Positions 11,088-21,709 of a stretch of 64,000 nucleotides of DNA are shown here, piece by piece. The notes under the pieces were generated by a model. That model saw nothing but the letters and a program-made list of their open reading frames with translations. It did not search any database and was not told the origin of the DNA. Source of the DNA: Streptococcaceae bacterium ESL0687 (lineage in GTDB: Bacteria > Bacillota > Bacilli > Lactobacillales > Streptococcaceae); NCBI GenBank assembly GCA_029392475.1, contig CP113940.1, forward strand, positions 992,001 to 1,056,000, in the 5' to 3' direction. Position 1 is the first letter of the stretch, and the number at the start of each line of letters is the position of its first letter. A program made the translations under genes and the position numbers.

Positions 11088-11619
11088 ATTTTCCTTGTGA
11101 CAAATGTAAAATTGTATAAATATTTCTTCCTGCTTCAAGATTTTCAGGTAGACTTTCAAAGAAAGTATAGGTCTTTTTGATCCACTTGTCTGGATTGTAA
11201 ACTTGAACATATCCAAGTGCATTCTCTTCCTTCTTCTGTGTAAAATCAACTTTTGTAAGAGTTTTTTGAGGCAAAATGTTCTCTTCATCTTCAATAAGGT
11301 AACGGCTTTTAGAAAAATCTGATGACAAATCAACTTCTGCTGTCACTCCTATTTCAATATGCTGCCAACCAAAAGATTTTATAATGTTGTCATAAAAACC
11401 CTCAAAAATAAATTTATTCATCCCATAGGTATTCTTCCAGACATACAAAGGACTGTAGCTATTTTCAAAAGCTCCTGTCGCCTTCTCACTGATTAAAAAT
11501 GCCTTAAACAGCAAATCATCAAACCCGTCCATCTTGTGGCCACTATCTTGAACTCGTTTTCTGATGATATCCATATCATAATCTTCAGGTAGACCGATTT
11601 TATACTGCATTGCTTGCAT
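11086..11619 (-). CDS. DUF4865 family protein
   Basis: 177-residue soluble protein that resembles the DUF4865 family (start MQAMQYKIGLPEDYDM). Function not known. I choose the ATG at 11619, which has GGAGG 6 nt upstream; the frame continues 13 codons further up without a ribosome site. No membrane segment or signal peptide is seen. It converges with the DUF4767-like gene. Confidence 0.7.
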   Translation of the reverse strand: MQAMQYKIGLPEDYDMDIIRKRVQDSGHKMDGFDDLLFKAFLISEKATGAFENSYSPLYVWKNTYGMNKFIFEGFYDNIIKSFGWQHIEIGVTAEVDLSSDFSKSRYLIEDEENILPQKTLTKVDFTQKKEENALGYVQVYNPDKWIKKTYTFFESLPENLEAGRNIYTILHLSQGK

Positions 11620-11788
11620 GTGACGCCTCCAAAAATTTTTATTTAATACAAGATGCATTATAAACTAAAAAAATATTTTCATCTAATAAAATATAATTAT
11701 TCTAAACATGCTATAATAGCCAGTAAAACTAATGGGCTGATAATGCCTATAGTATACAAAGGAGCAAATTAAGGAAGGGAGTAAGCAG

Positions 11789-12868
11789 ATGCTTAAGGCA
11801 AAAAGATTGAAAAAAGGGGATAAGGTGGCTATTGTAAGCCTATCCAGGGGAATTTTAGGAGAAGAGTTTGTCAGCCATAACCTTAAAATCGGCTGTGCCA
11901 GGCTTAGAAAATTTGGCCTTGAGCCTGTATTTATGGCTAACACCCTCAAGGGGATTGACTACCTAAGAGAGCACCCTGAAAAGAGGGCCCAGGATCTGAT
12001 TGACGCCTTTTCGGACGCAAGCATCAAGGGGATTATTTGCGCTATCGGAGGGGACGATACCTACAAAACCCTACCTTACTTGCTTGATAACCCCCAATTT
12101 AAGGAACTGGTCCACAAGAATCCTAAGATTTTCACCGTTTTTTCAGACACAACAACTAACCACCTCATGTTCTACAAGCTGGGCCTTGTAAGCTACTACG
12201 GGGTGGCCTTTATTACCGATCTGGGTGAGATAAGTGAATCCATGCTTCCTTACACAGAGGAGTATTTCAACTACTACTTAGATAGTTCTTACGATTTCCA
12301 AAAAATTAAGGCAAGCCCCGTTTGGTATGAAGAGAGGACCGATTTTTCCAAGGCTGCCTGTGGTCAGGAGCGGGTTCGTCACGAAGATTCTAAAGGCTTT
12401 GAACTCCTCCAAGGTCGACCAGTATTTGAAGGTAAGCTTCTAGGTGGCTGCCTGGATAGCCTTTATGACATGCTTGTTCCCTACAGCCACCCTGACCAAC
12501 CTCAAGTCATTAAAAAATACGAAATCTTCCCAAGTCTCAAGGACTGGCAGGGTAAAATCCTCTTTCTGGAAACATCAGAGGTCAAGGAAAAACCAGCCAT
12601 GATCAAAAAAATGCTCCTTAAACTAAAGGAGCAGGGTATTTTTGAGGTCCTTGAAGGCATAATCTTTGGTAAACCCCAAGACGAAGCTTATTATGAAGAA
12701 TACAAGGAAGTAATCAGGGTGGTCATAGCTGACCCAGACCTTCCCGTCCTCTACAATGTCAACTTCGGTCACGCAACCCCGCGCACCATCATCCCCCTAG
12801 GTATCAAGGCCCAGGTCGATTTTACCAGGCAGGAGATTGTGTTTTTAGAGGAAGTTTTTGGAAAATAA
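11789..12868 (+). CDS. S66-family serine peptidase (LD-carboxypeptidase / MccF-like)
   Basis: 359-residue cytoplasmic protein of peptidase family S66, which includes LD-carboxypeptidases of murein recycling and MccF-type enzymes that cleave microcin C-like antibiotics. Visible family features are ICAIGGDDTYKTLPYL (about 84-99) and the nucleophile segment FSDTTTNH (about 118-125, serine first); the Glu and His partners should lie in the C-terminal half. Whether the substrate is murein peptide or an antibiotic cannot be told. A GGAAGGGAG site precedes the ATG and TATAAT lies at 11712-11717. Confidence 0.8.
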   Translation: MLKAKRLKKGDKVAIVSLSRGILGEEFVSHNLKIGCARLRKFGLEPVFMANTLKGIDYLREHPEKRAQDLIDAFSDASIKGIICAIGGDDTYKTLPYLLDNPQFKELVHKNPKIFTVFSDTTTNHLMFYKLGLVSYYGVAFITDLGEISESMLPYTEEYFNYYLDSSYDFQKIKASPVWYEERTDFSKAACGQERVRHEDSKGFELLQGRPVFEGKLLGGCLDSLYDMLVPYSHPDQPQVIKKYEIFPSLKDWQGKILFLETSEVKEKPAMIKKMLLKLKEQGIFEVLEGIIFGKPQDEAYYEEYKEVIRVVIADPDLPVLYNVNFGHATPRTIIPLGIKAQVDFTRQEIVFLEEVFGK

Positions 12869-12872
12869 GAAA

Positions 12873-12898
12873 AAAACCAGCCCCTAGGGGTTGGTTTT
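12873..12898. terminator. Bidirectional terminator
   Basis: AAAACCAGCCCC pairs with GGGGTTGGTTTT around a TA centre (one G-T pair), with A and T tracts on the two sides. It serves the S66 gene and, in the other direction, overlaps the stop of the small membrane protein gene. Confidence 0.85.
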
Positions 12899-13187
12899 AA
12901 TGATGCGGTGCTACAAGCTCACTGATTGAATCGCAGATTATTAGGATGTATAAGGTTGTACAAAGGAAAATCGCACAATTTTCAAGGGTTAGGTTATTTT
13001 CAAATATTGTTGAAAAGATATTTGACGGAAGATCTGGCTTATTGCTTATAAGAAGTCCTGCACCAAAGACTAAAAACATTAAACGACAGACATGTCTAAT
13101 AACATTCCAAACCTTTGATTTTTTCTTAAGTAGAAAACTGATGACGATATAAATAAAGGAAATGACGGCTAAGATTGGCCCATTCAT
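12897..13187 (-). CDS. Small hydrophobic membrane protein, unknown
   Basis: 96-residue protein with three likely membrane segments (about residues 4-19, 33-48 and 68-88) and a short Lys-rich loop after the first. Not recognised as any family. An AAGGAAGG-like ribosome site lies 9 nt before the ATG. It stood next to the original end of sufB before the insertion at 13.4-15.4 kb. Confidence 0.55.
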   Translation of the reverse strand: MNGPILAVISFIYIVISFLLKKKSKVWNVIRHVCRLMFLVFGAGLLISNKPDLPSNIFSTIFENNLTLENCAIFLCTTLYILIICDSISELVAPHH

Positions 13188-13376
13188 AGGAGATTTCCTT
13201 CCTTTCAGATTGATTTGTAGGATTAATAAGGTGTTATAAATAAATGCTAGTTTTTCTAGCCTACAGGAGAAATTCTACACTAAGTTAGTGAATAGTTCAA
13301 TATTTTTTTGATAATCTTTTATCTAAGTTGCATAATGGTACGGAAATAGCCTTGATTAAATAGAAGATTTTGTATA

Positions 13377-13402
13377 GAAAAAAGACATCAATATTGATGT
13401 CT
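13377..13402 (-). terminator. Terminator behind the displaced sufB 3' end
   Basis: The 20-nt palindrome at 13383-13402 (half-site AGACATCAAT) is followed on the minus strand by a run of six T. It lies 16 bp after the stop codon of the sufB fragment and is probably the ancestral terminator of the suf operon. Confidence 0.85.
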
Positions 13403-13417
13403 CTTGATTTAGATAGT

Positions 13418-13628
13418 CTACCCAACTGCCCCTTCCATCTCGTAGCTGATCAGGGGGTTAAGATTGACTGCGTACTCCATTGAAAGTTCTTTGGTGAATG
13501 GTTCAACAAATCCCATAACGATCATCTCTGTTGCTTATCCTTCACTAAGCCCGCGGCTCATGAGGTAGTAGAGTTGCTCTTCTGAAATTTTTGAAACCTT
13601 AGCCTCATGCTCAAGGGCAACTTGGCTA
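13418..13628 (-). pseudogene. Displaced 3' end of sufB (decayed duplicate)
   Basis: These 211 bp match the end of intact sufB (15143-15353) with 9 mismatches and no gaps (about 96 % identity), in the same orientation and including the TAG stop. Several differences change the protein (P to S, E to N, R to P) and one makes an internal stop (LSEG followed by TAA), so it is not a working gene. Homology ends sharply at 13628. Upstream of that a short frame [11 protein letters not shown] runs into the sufB frame; I do not recognise it. The fragment keeps a good terminator of its own. Confidence 0.93.
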
Positions 13629-13979
13629 ACCCTCACCCCAATTTTCTCAAGGGGTTTCATTTGATATACGGCATTCAATCACTTAAATATTATGCTACCT
13701 AGTACAATAAACATAAACTACTTCTTTCTTCCTTTAATTGGACTATTACCTCTCATCCCTCCACTTTTAAAAGAAATTCAATTTTAGTTATCCTTCTCTA
13801 ACTCTGATTAAGGAAGGATAAGAACAATTTCAAAGTTATTCTTTAACTATAAGCATAACCACCATGTCCTCCTCAATAATATGATTTCCTACTAATCATT
13901 TTCTTTGATTGTGCATATAAAACTTTAAATATTGAAATTTATTTCACTTTTTATATAAATATTTATGACATATATTAAT
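13629..13979. other. Non-coding AT-rich stretch upstream of the pore-forming-protein gene
   Basis: No convincing gene. It contains a 9-bp inverted repeat TTATCCTTC (13788-13796) / GAAGGATAA (13813-13821) and, on the minus strand, a 9-codon frame MVVMLIVKE (13865-13836) preceded by GGAGG at only 2 nt. None of this matches the flanking core genome, so it is probably part of the inserted segment. Confidence 0.6.
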
Positions 13980-14082
13980 TTATGTTATACAATTAATATA
14001 ACATAATTATTATATGATAATTATATTTTGGGGTCAAATTACCCCGTGCACTAATTCTAACTTGACTAAAATTCTTTTAGTC
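13980..14082 (+). promoter_or_regulatory. Operator-like inverted repeat and two leader hairpins before the pore-forming-protein gene
   Basis: TTATGTTATA (13980-13989) and TATAACATAA (13997-14006) form a perfect 10-bp inverted repeat with a 7-nt spacer. Then follow GGGGT/ACCCC (14030-14045) and a perfect 8-bp stem GACTAAAA/TTTTAGTC with a 3-nt loop (14064-14082), ending 22 bp before the start codon. The first could be an operator and the others mRNA leader structures. The exact -35/-10 pair is not clear in this AT-rich sequence. Confidence 0.6.
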
Positions 14083-14104
14083 CATTACAGAAGGGAAGAT
14101 ACAT

Positions 14105-15094
14105 ATGTTAAAGTTTAAAAGAGGAAAATTACTGATTGCTAGTCTAGTATTATATTCAGCCATAAAACCCATTGGCACGGTATTTGCAGATGTGGCACCT
14201 CCTGAAGCCACGACAGTCGATGTTTTTTCTAACGCAGTAATCAACCCGCAGGTGATAACTAATCCAGACCAGCAGATGAAAAAGGAACTTCAGGAATTAT
14301 CGGAAGCTTGGAGCCGAAATCTTTGGATTGATGGGCTACTTGCTTATGATGAAATAGCCTCTGGCCGTCACACCACTCCCTCTAATTATTCTAGTAATAC
14401 AAAGATCTTAGAAATAGGAGATATGCAGGTTAGGGATGGGAATACCCTCGCAGCCCACAGTGCCTATTTAACAAATGGAAGTAGCGTCGAACAAAACATG
14501 CTTACTGGATCCTTCACTTACAATCAGCAGAATACTGTCATTACTAGAGTGACTCACGGAGGGGGCGTAAAGCTCTCCGCTGGTGCTACCATCAACCTTC
14601 CTTTTATAAATGGGACAACTACGATGGAAGCAAAATACGATTTCAGTTCGACAGATGCAGTAAGGAATACCATAACTAAAATATGGAATGTTCCGGCTCA
14701 AAATATAAGGGTTCCCGCCGGACATACTTATCAGGTTGACTGGGTTCTAAAAACCGGGCTTGCAACCGGTGAGGTTGATCTAGTAAGTCAAGTTAGTGCG
14801 ATGATTCCTTATCGACTGAAGAATAATGCACCCCTGTTAGAATCTCTGAAGCAGGGCCTCAAAGAACAGCGGGAATTAGAGGCGAATCTTGTAAATCCAG
14901 AGCGCTGGCCCTACATGAATATGTGGACTAACATCGGTAATAAGAACTACAGAAATTGGGGAAAAGCAGAATATCGTGCAGAATACGGGATGCAACTTGT
15001 AATGCAGATTCGCGATCTGACAAAAAGAGATGCTGAACCTGTTATGGTTGATAGCATAGTAATGGATGTAGTTCCTACTACCCTTGAAGATTAG
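14105..15094 (+). CDS. Secreted ETX/MTX2-family (aerolysin-type) beta-pore-forming protein
   Basis: 329-residue protein with a Sec signal peptide (about 1-28, likely cut after VFA) and a mature chain like the epsilon-toxin/Mtx2 family of aerolysin-like pore formers. The family region runs from about residue 130 to 235: alternating Ser/Thr-rich strands around VTHGGGVKLSAG, then NLPFINGTTTMEAKYDFSST and a strand like IRVPAGHTYQVDW. The N-terminal part (about 29-125) and the tail are family-variable, so the target cell is unknown. The gene looks whole and stands alone, with an AGAAGGGAAG ribosome site. No homologous gene or immunity gene is nearby. It lies inside a segment flanked by the two sufB ends. 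Confidence 0.82.
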   Translation: MLKFKRGKLLIASLVLYSAIKPIGTVFADVAPPEATTVDVFSNAVINPQVITNPDQQMKKELQELSEAWSRNLWIDGLLAYDEIASGRHTTPSNYSSNTKILEIGDMQVRDGNTLAAHSAYLTNGSSVEQNMLTGSFTYNQQNTVITRVTHGGGVKLSAGATINLPFINGTTTMEAKYDFSSTDAVRNTITKIWNVPAQNIRVPAGHTYQVDWVLKTGLATGEVDLVSQVSAMIPYRLKNNAPLLESLKQGLKEQRELEANLVNPERWPYMNMWTNIGNKNYRNWGKAEYRAEYGMQLVMQIRDLTKRDAEPVMVDSIVMDVVPTTLED

Positions 15095-15101
15095 CTTAAC
15101 T

Positions 15102-15130
15102 GGCACAAAAAAGAGGCTTGTGCCTCTTTT
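15102..15130. terminator. Bidirectional terminator between the pore-forming-protein gene and sufB
   Basis: AAAAGAGGC (15109-15117) pairs with GCCTCTTTT (15122-15130). An alternative, mutually exclusive stem GGCACAA (15102-15108) / TTGTGCC (15118-15124) overlaps it. It ends both converging genes and differs from the terminator behind the displaced sufB end. Confidence 0.8.
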
Positions 15131-15142
15131 CTTTATGTCTAT

Positions 15143-16537
15143 CTACCCTACAGACCCTTCCATCTCGTAGCTGATCAGGCGGTTAAGCTCGACTGCGTAC
15201 TCCATTGGAAGTTCTTTGGTGAATGGTTCAACAAATCCCATAACGATCATCTCTGTTGCTTCTCCTTCACTAAGCCCGCGGCTCATGAGGTAGTAGAGTT
15301 GTTCTTCTGAAATTTTTGAAACCTTAGCCTCATGCTCAAGGGCAACTTGGCTATTATGGATTTCATTAAATGGCACAGTATCTGATTTTGAAATGTCATC
15401 CATGATGATGGTGTCACATTCAATATGGGATACTGATTTTTTACTTGGCTTACCAAAAGTTACCTGGCCTCGGTAGTTAACCTCACCACCACCTTTAGCA
15501 ATTGATTTTGAAACAATTGATGAAGATGTATGTGGGGCATTGTGGATCATCTTGGCTCCAGTGTCCTGGATTTGTCCCTCGTTAGCGAAGGCAATTGAAA
15601 GCATGGTACCACGCGCTCCAGGTCCATCAAGGTAAACAGCTGGATACTTCATGGTTTTTTTAGCACCAAGGTTTCCGTCAATCCACTCAACTGTTGCATT
15701 ATCAAGGGCACGGGCACGTTTGGTAACTAGGTTGAAGACGTTGTCTGACCAGTTTTGGATGGTCGAATAACGAACGTAGGCACCTTCAAGGGCAAAGATT
15801 TCAACAACCGCTGCATGGAGGCTGTTTGATGAGTAGGTCGGTGCTGTACATCCTTCAACATAGTGAACGCTTGCTCCCTCATCAACAACGATAAGAGTAC
15901 GCTCAAACTGACCAGTATTTTCATTGTTGATACGGAAGTAAGTTTGAAGGGGTACATCTACCTTAACACCTTTTGGTACATAGATGAAGGTTCCACCTGA
16001 CCAAACGGCAGAGTTTAAAGCCGCAAGCTTGTTGTCTGATGGTGGTACAAGTTTTGCGAAGTATTTTTTAAAGATTTCAGGGTATTCTTTAAGGGCTGAG
16101 TCAGTATCTGTAAAGATAATTCCAAGTTTTGTAAACTCATCCTTCATGTTGTGGTAAACCACTTCACTCTCATACTGGGCACTTGCTCCGGCAAGATAGG
16201 CACGCTCTGCTTCAGGGATACCGATTTTTTCAAAGGTTTCCTTGATTTTTTCTGGAACATCATCCCAATCACGGGCTGGTTTGTCAGATGGTTTTTGGTA
16301 GTAGATAATATCGTCGAAATCAACATCATCTAATCCTGGTCCCCAATCTGGAAGGCTCATCTTATTGAAGGCCTCAAAAGATTTCAAACGGAAGTCAAGC
16401 ATCCATTCAGGTTCATTTTTTTCTGCGGAAATTTGGCGGACAATCTCTTCTGTTAGTCCTTTTCCTGTTGAATAAATCGGGTTTACGTCATCGTGAAAGC
16501 CGTATTTATACTCTTGTAGTTCAGGTACTTCTGCCAT
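15143..16537 (-). CDS. sufB: Fe-S cluster assembly scaffold SufB
   Basis: 464-residue SufB, the beta-helix scaffold protein of the SufBCD complex on which iron-sulphur clusters are built. The conserved C-terminal core is complete ([20 protein letters not shown] region near 330-350, then [18 protein letters not shown]). Last gene of sufCDSUB. Its final 211 bp are duplicated at 13418-13628, and its present terminator is shared with the neighbouring inserted gene, so this 3' end may have arrived with the insert. The coding sequence is intact. Confidence 0.97.
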   Translation of the reverse strand: MAEVPELQEYKYGFHDDVNPIYSTGKGLTEEIVRQISAEKNEPEWMLDFRLKSFEAFNKMSLPDWGPGLDDVDFDDIIYYQKPSDKPARDWDDVPEKIKETFEKIGIPEAERAYLAGASAQYESEVVYHNMKDEFTKLGIIFTDTDSALKEYPEIFKKYFAKLVPPSDNKLAALNSAVWSGGTFIYVPKGVKVDVPLQTYFRINNENTGQFERTLIVVDEGASVHYVEGCTAPTYSSNSLHAAVVEIFALEGAYVRYSTIQNWSDNVFNLVTKRARALDNATVEWIDGNLGAKKTMKYPAVYLDGPGARGTMLSIAFANEGQIQDTGAKMIHNAPHTSSSIVSKSIAKGGGEVNYRGQVTFGKPSKKSVSHIECDTIIMDDISKSDTVPFNEIHNSQVALEHEAKVSKISEEQLYYLMSRGLSEGEATEMIVMGFVEPFTKELPMEYAVELNRLISYEMEGSVG

Positions 16538-16588
16538 ACAAGTCCTTTCTATTTACTCCGTGTAAATTATAAATTTTAATATTAGTTT

Positions 16589-19549
<2,961 letters not shown>

Positions 19550-19559
19550 TTGAATCTCC

Positions 19560-20333
19560 TTAAGCTTCGTCTTCTTTGTAATCAATACCTAATTCACGGC
19601 TGATTCCTGAATATCCTTCTGCTTCAAGACGACGGGCTAAGTCAGCTGTTCCTGTCATTACAACTCTTCCGTCCATCATGATGTGAACAACGTCAGGAGT
19701 GATGTAGTTTAGTAGGCGTTGGTAGTGGGTAATGATAAGGGCACCAAAGTCCTCACCACGCATGGCATTGATTCCTTTTGATACAACTTTTAGGGCATCA
19801 ATATCAAGACCTGAGTCAATCTCATCAAGGATGGCAAATGTTGGTTCAAGCATTAAAAGTTGAAGGATTTCATTACGTTTTTTCTCACCACCTGAGAAAC
19901 CTTCATTTAGATAGCGTTCAGCCATATCTTCGTGCATGTTTAACAGATCCATGTTTTCATCAAGTTTTGTGATGAAGTCCATGACTGAAATTTTATCATC
20001 TTCAGGACGACGAGCATTGATTGCTGCACGCATGAATTCAGCATTTGTGATTCCTGGGATTTCACTTGGGTATTGCATAGCTAGGAAAAGTCCAAGACGA
20101 GCTCTTTCATCAACTTCAAGTTCAAGGATATTTTCTCCGTCAAAAAGGATTTCCCCTTGAGTTACTTCATAGTTTGGGTTACCCATGATTGCTGCTGAAA
20201 GTGTTGATTTACCAGTACCATTTGGTCCCATGATTGCGTGGATCTCATTTGTATTGATAACAAGGTTAACTCCCTTTAAAATCTCCTTGTCCTCAATTTT
20301 CACGTGTAAATCTTTAATTTCTAAAACTGACAT
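19560..20333 (-). CDS. sufC: Suf system ATPase SufC
   Basis: 257-residue ABC-type ATPase of the SufBCD complex: Walker A GPNGTGKST (about 35-43), signature SGGEKKR (about 145), Walker B FAILDEIDSGLD (about 166). First gene of the operon sufCDSUB, transcribed from the promoter at 20408-20436. Confidence 0.97.
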   Translation of the reverse strand: MSVLEIKDLHVKIEDKEILKGVNLVINTNEIHAIMGPNGTGKSTLSAAIMGNPNYEVTQGEILFDGENILELEVDERARLGLFLAMQYPSEIPGITNAEFMRAAINARRPEDDKISVMDFITKLDENMDLLNMHEDMAERYLNEGFSGGEKKRNEILQLLMLEPTFAILDEIDSGLDIDALKVVSKGINAMRGEDFGALIITHYQRLLNYITPDVVHIMMDGRVVMTGTADLARRLEAEGYSGISRELGIDYKEDEA

Positions 20334-20407
20334 AATTTTCCTCTCTTAATAAATACATTAATTTAATAAACATACTTGTAAAATGATTGTAGCAACCATC
20401 AATTTAC

Positions 20408-20436
20408 ATTATAAATAAATTCGGACAGGCTTTCAA
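20408..20436 (-). promoter_or_regulatory. suf operon promoter
   Basis: On the minus strand TTGAAA (20436-20431), 17-nt spacer, TATAAT (20413-20408). It lies inside the terminator region of the upstream gene and gives a leader of about 70 nt before sufC. Confidence 0.75.
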
Positions 20437-20450
20437 AAATTCTGTCCGAA
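20420..20450 (-). terminator. Terminator of the wecA/tagO-like gene
   Basis: TTCGGACAG (20420-20428) and CTGTCCGAA (20442-20450) form a 9-bp stem, followed on the minus strand by TTTATTTAT. Confidence 0.75.
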
Positions 20451-20455
20451 CATTT

Positions 20456-21616
20456 TTATTCATTCTTAGTGTTTTTTTCTTCTTCTTTCAAGTCCTCATG
20501 TGGGCCTTCAACATAGGTAAATAGATTTAACAGGGGCTGTCTTTTCTCCCCCCAAACACCTAAGGATTCAAGAAGGATTTCAAGACCTAAAAGACTAGCT
20601 ACTAGAAGGAGGATTCCTCCAACTCTTCCAGAAAAGTTTAGGATAATTGAAATAATTGAAAAGATAAGGGCAATCCCGTAAATCACAAGGACTGCTGCCC
20701 TGTGGCTAAGACCAATCCCTAAAAGTCTATGATGCAGGTGCATCTTGTCTGCCTCAGATACCTTCTGATTGTTAAGCTTTCGTCTGATAATGGCTGCTAG
20801 GGTATCTGTAACAGGGACTCCAAGAATTAACATGGGTGTCAAAATAGCTACTGCTGTCGCATTTTTAAGCCCTTGAAGACTTAGAACAGAAATCATGAAG
20901 CCCAGATAAAGGGCCCCTGTATCCCCCAAATAAACCTTGGCTGGATAAAAATTATAGGGCAAAAATCCAGCGATGGCCGCAACCAACACAAAGATTGTAA
21001 TCGGTAGGTAGATATTAATATTTCCTAGGAAGGCATAGGCTACTATTCCCAAGGTTAACAAACTTATGAGGGAAACCCCACTTGCTAGGCCGTCCAAACC
21101 ATCGATAATATTTACCGCATTTGTAATAGAGGCAATCCAGATAATGGTTAAAATTAAGGACAACCACCAAGGAAACTCTAATAGAGGACCACCAAAGGGA
21201 ATCTTAAAATTATCAAAACGGAATTTTGAAAAGGTCCAGATACTTATAGCCGCAAGAACAATCCCAAGCATCTTCCACTTGGGTGAAAGCTCCCTCACAT
21301 CATCAATGAGACCTGTAATGATTATAATCAGGCTGGACAAGATAAGCGGAATAACATAGTTAATATAGGTCATAAGTCCATGCGGGCCATCAATATTTCC
21401 GACAACATGAGGCAGAATAAAGAGCCCGCTAAAGGTAAAGGCCAAAAAGATTGCAAGGCCACCGGCACTAGGCATGGGTATCTTGTTAATTCTTCTAGCA
21501 TTTGGATTGTCAACCGCTCCAATTTTTCTAGAAAATTTTATTACAAAAGGTGTTATGATCAAACTTATAAGAAAAGTAAGACCTAAAACTATTAAATATT
21601 TCAAAATAAAGGGCAT
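20456..21616 (-). CDS. tagO: Undecaprenyl-phosphate GlcNAc-1-phosphate transferase (WecA/TagO family)
   Basis: About 386-residue multi-pass membrane enzyme of the MraY/WecA family. It loads a sugar-1-phosphate on undecaprenyl phosphate to start wall-polymer (teichoic acid or polysaccharide) synthesis. Catalytic motifs seen: DDVRELSPKWKM, NAVNIIDGLDGLASG and LGDTGALYLG, with about 10 membrane helices. I prefer the ATG at 21616 (GAGTG 5 nt before it) over a GTG at 21637; neither ribosome site is strong. The start is the only doubt. Confidence 0.9.
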   Translation of the reverse strand: MPFILKYLIVLGLTFLISLIITPFVIKFSRKIGAVDNPNARRINKIPMPSAGGLAIFLAFTFSGLFILPHVVGNIDGPHGLMTYINYVIPLILSSLIIIITGLIDDVRELSPKWKMLGIVLAAISIWTFSKFRFDNFKIPFGGPLLEFPWWLSLILTIIWIASITNAVNIIDGLDGLASGVSLISLLTLGIVAYAFLGNINIYLPITIFVLVAAIAGFLPYNFYPAKVYLGDTGALYLGFMISVLSLQGLKNATAVAILTPMLILGVPVTDTLAAIIRRKLNNQKVSEADKMHLHHRLLGIGLSHRAAVLVIYGIALIFSIISIILNFSGRVGGILLLVASLLGLEILLESLGVWGEKRQPLLNLFTYVEGPHEDLKEEEKNTKNE

Positions 21617-21709
21617 ATTTTCACTCAAATCTATCACTTATTGTTGTTTTTTAGTTATCACTTTTTATTATAACAAAAAAAGGCGGGTATACCCACCAAT
21701 TTAATAAAT

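Noticed and set aside
10950-11333. 127-codon minus-strand frame
   Set aside because: Overlaps the DUF4865 gene in another frame and runs through two terminators.
13418-13628. The left sufB copy as a small working gene
   Set aside because: It has an internal stop, protein-changing differences and no ribosome site.
13377-15353. Prophage, conjugative element or insertion sequence around the pore-forming-protein gene
   Set aside because: No integrase, transposase, relaxase or phage gene, and the repeats are pieces of a core gene rather than att or terminal inverted repeats.
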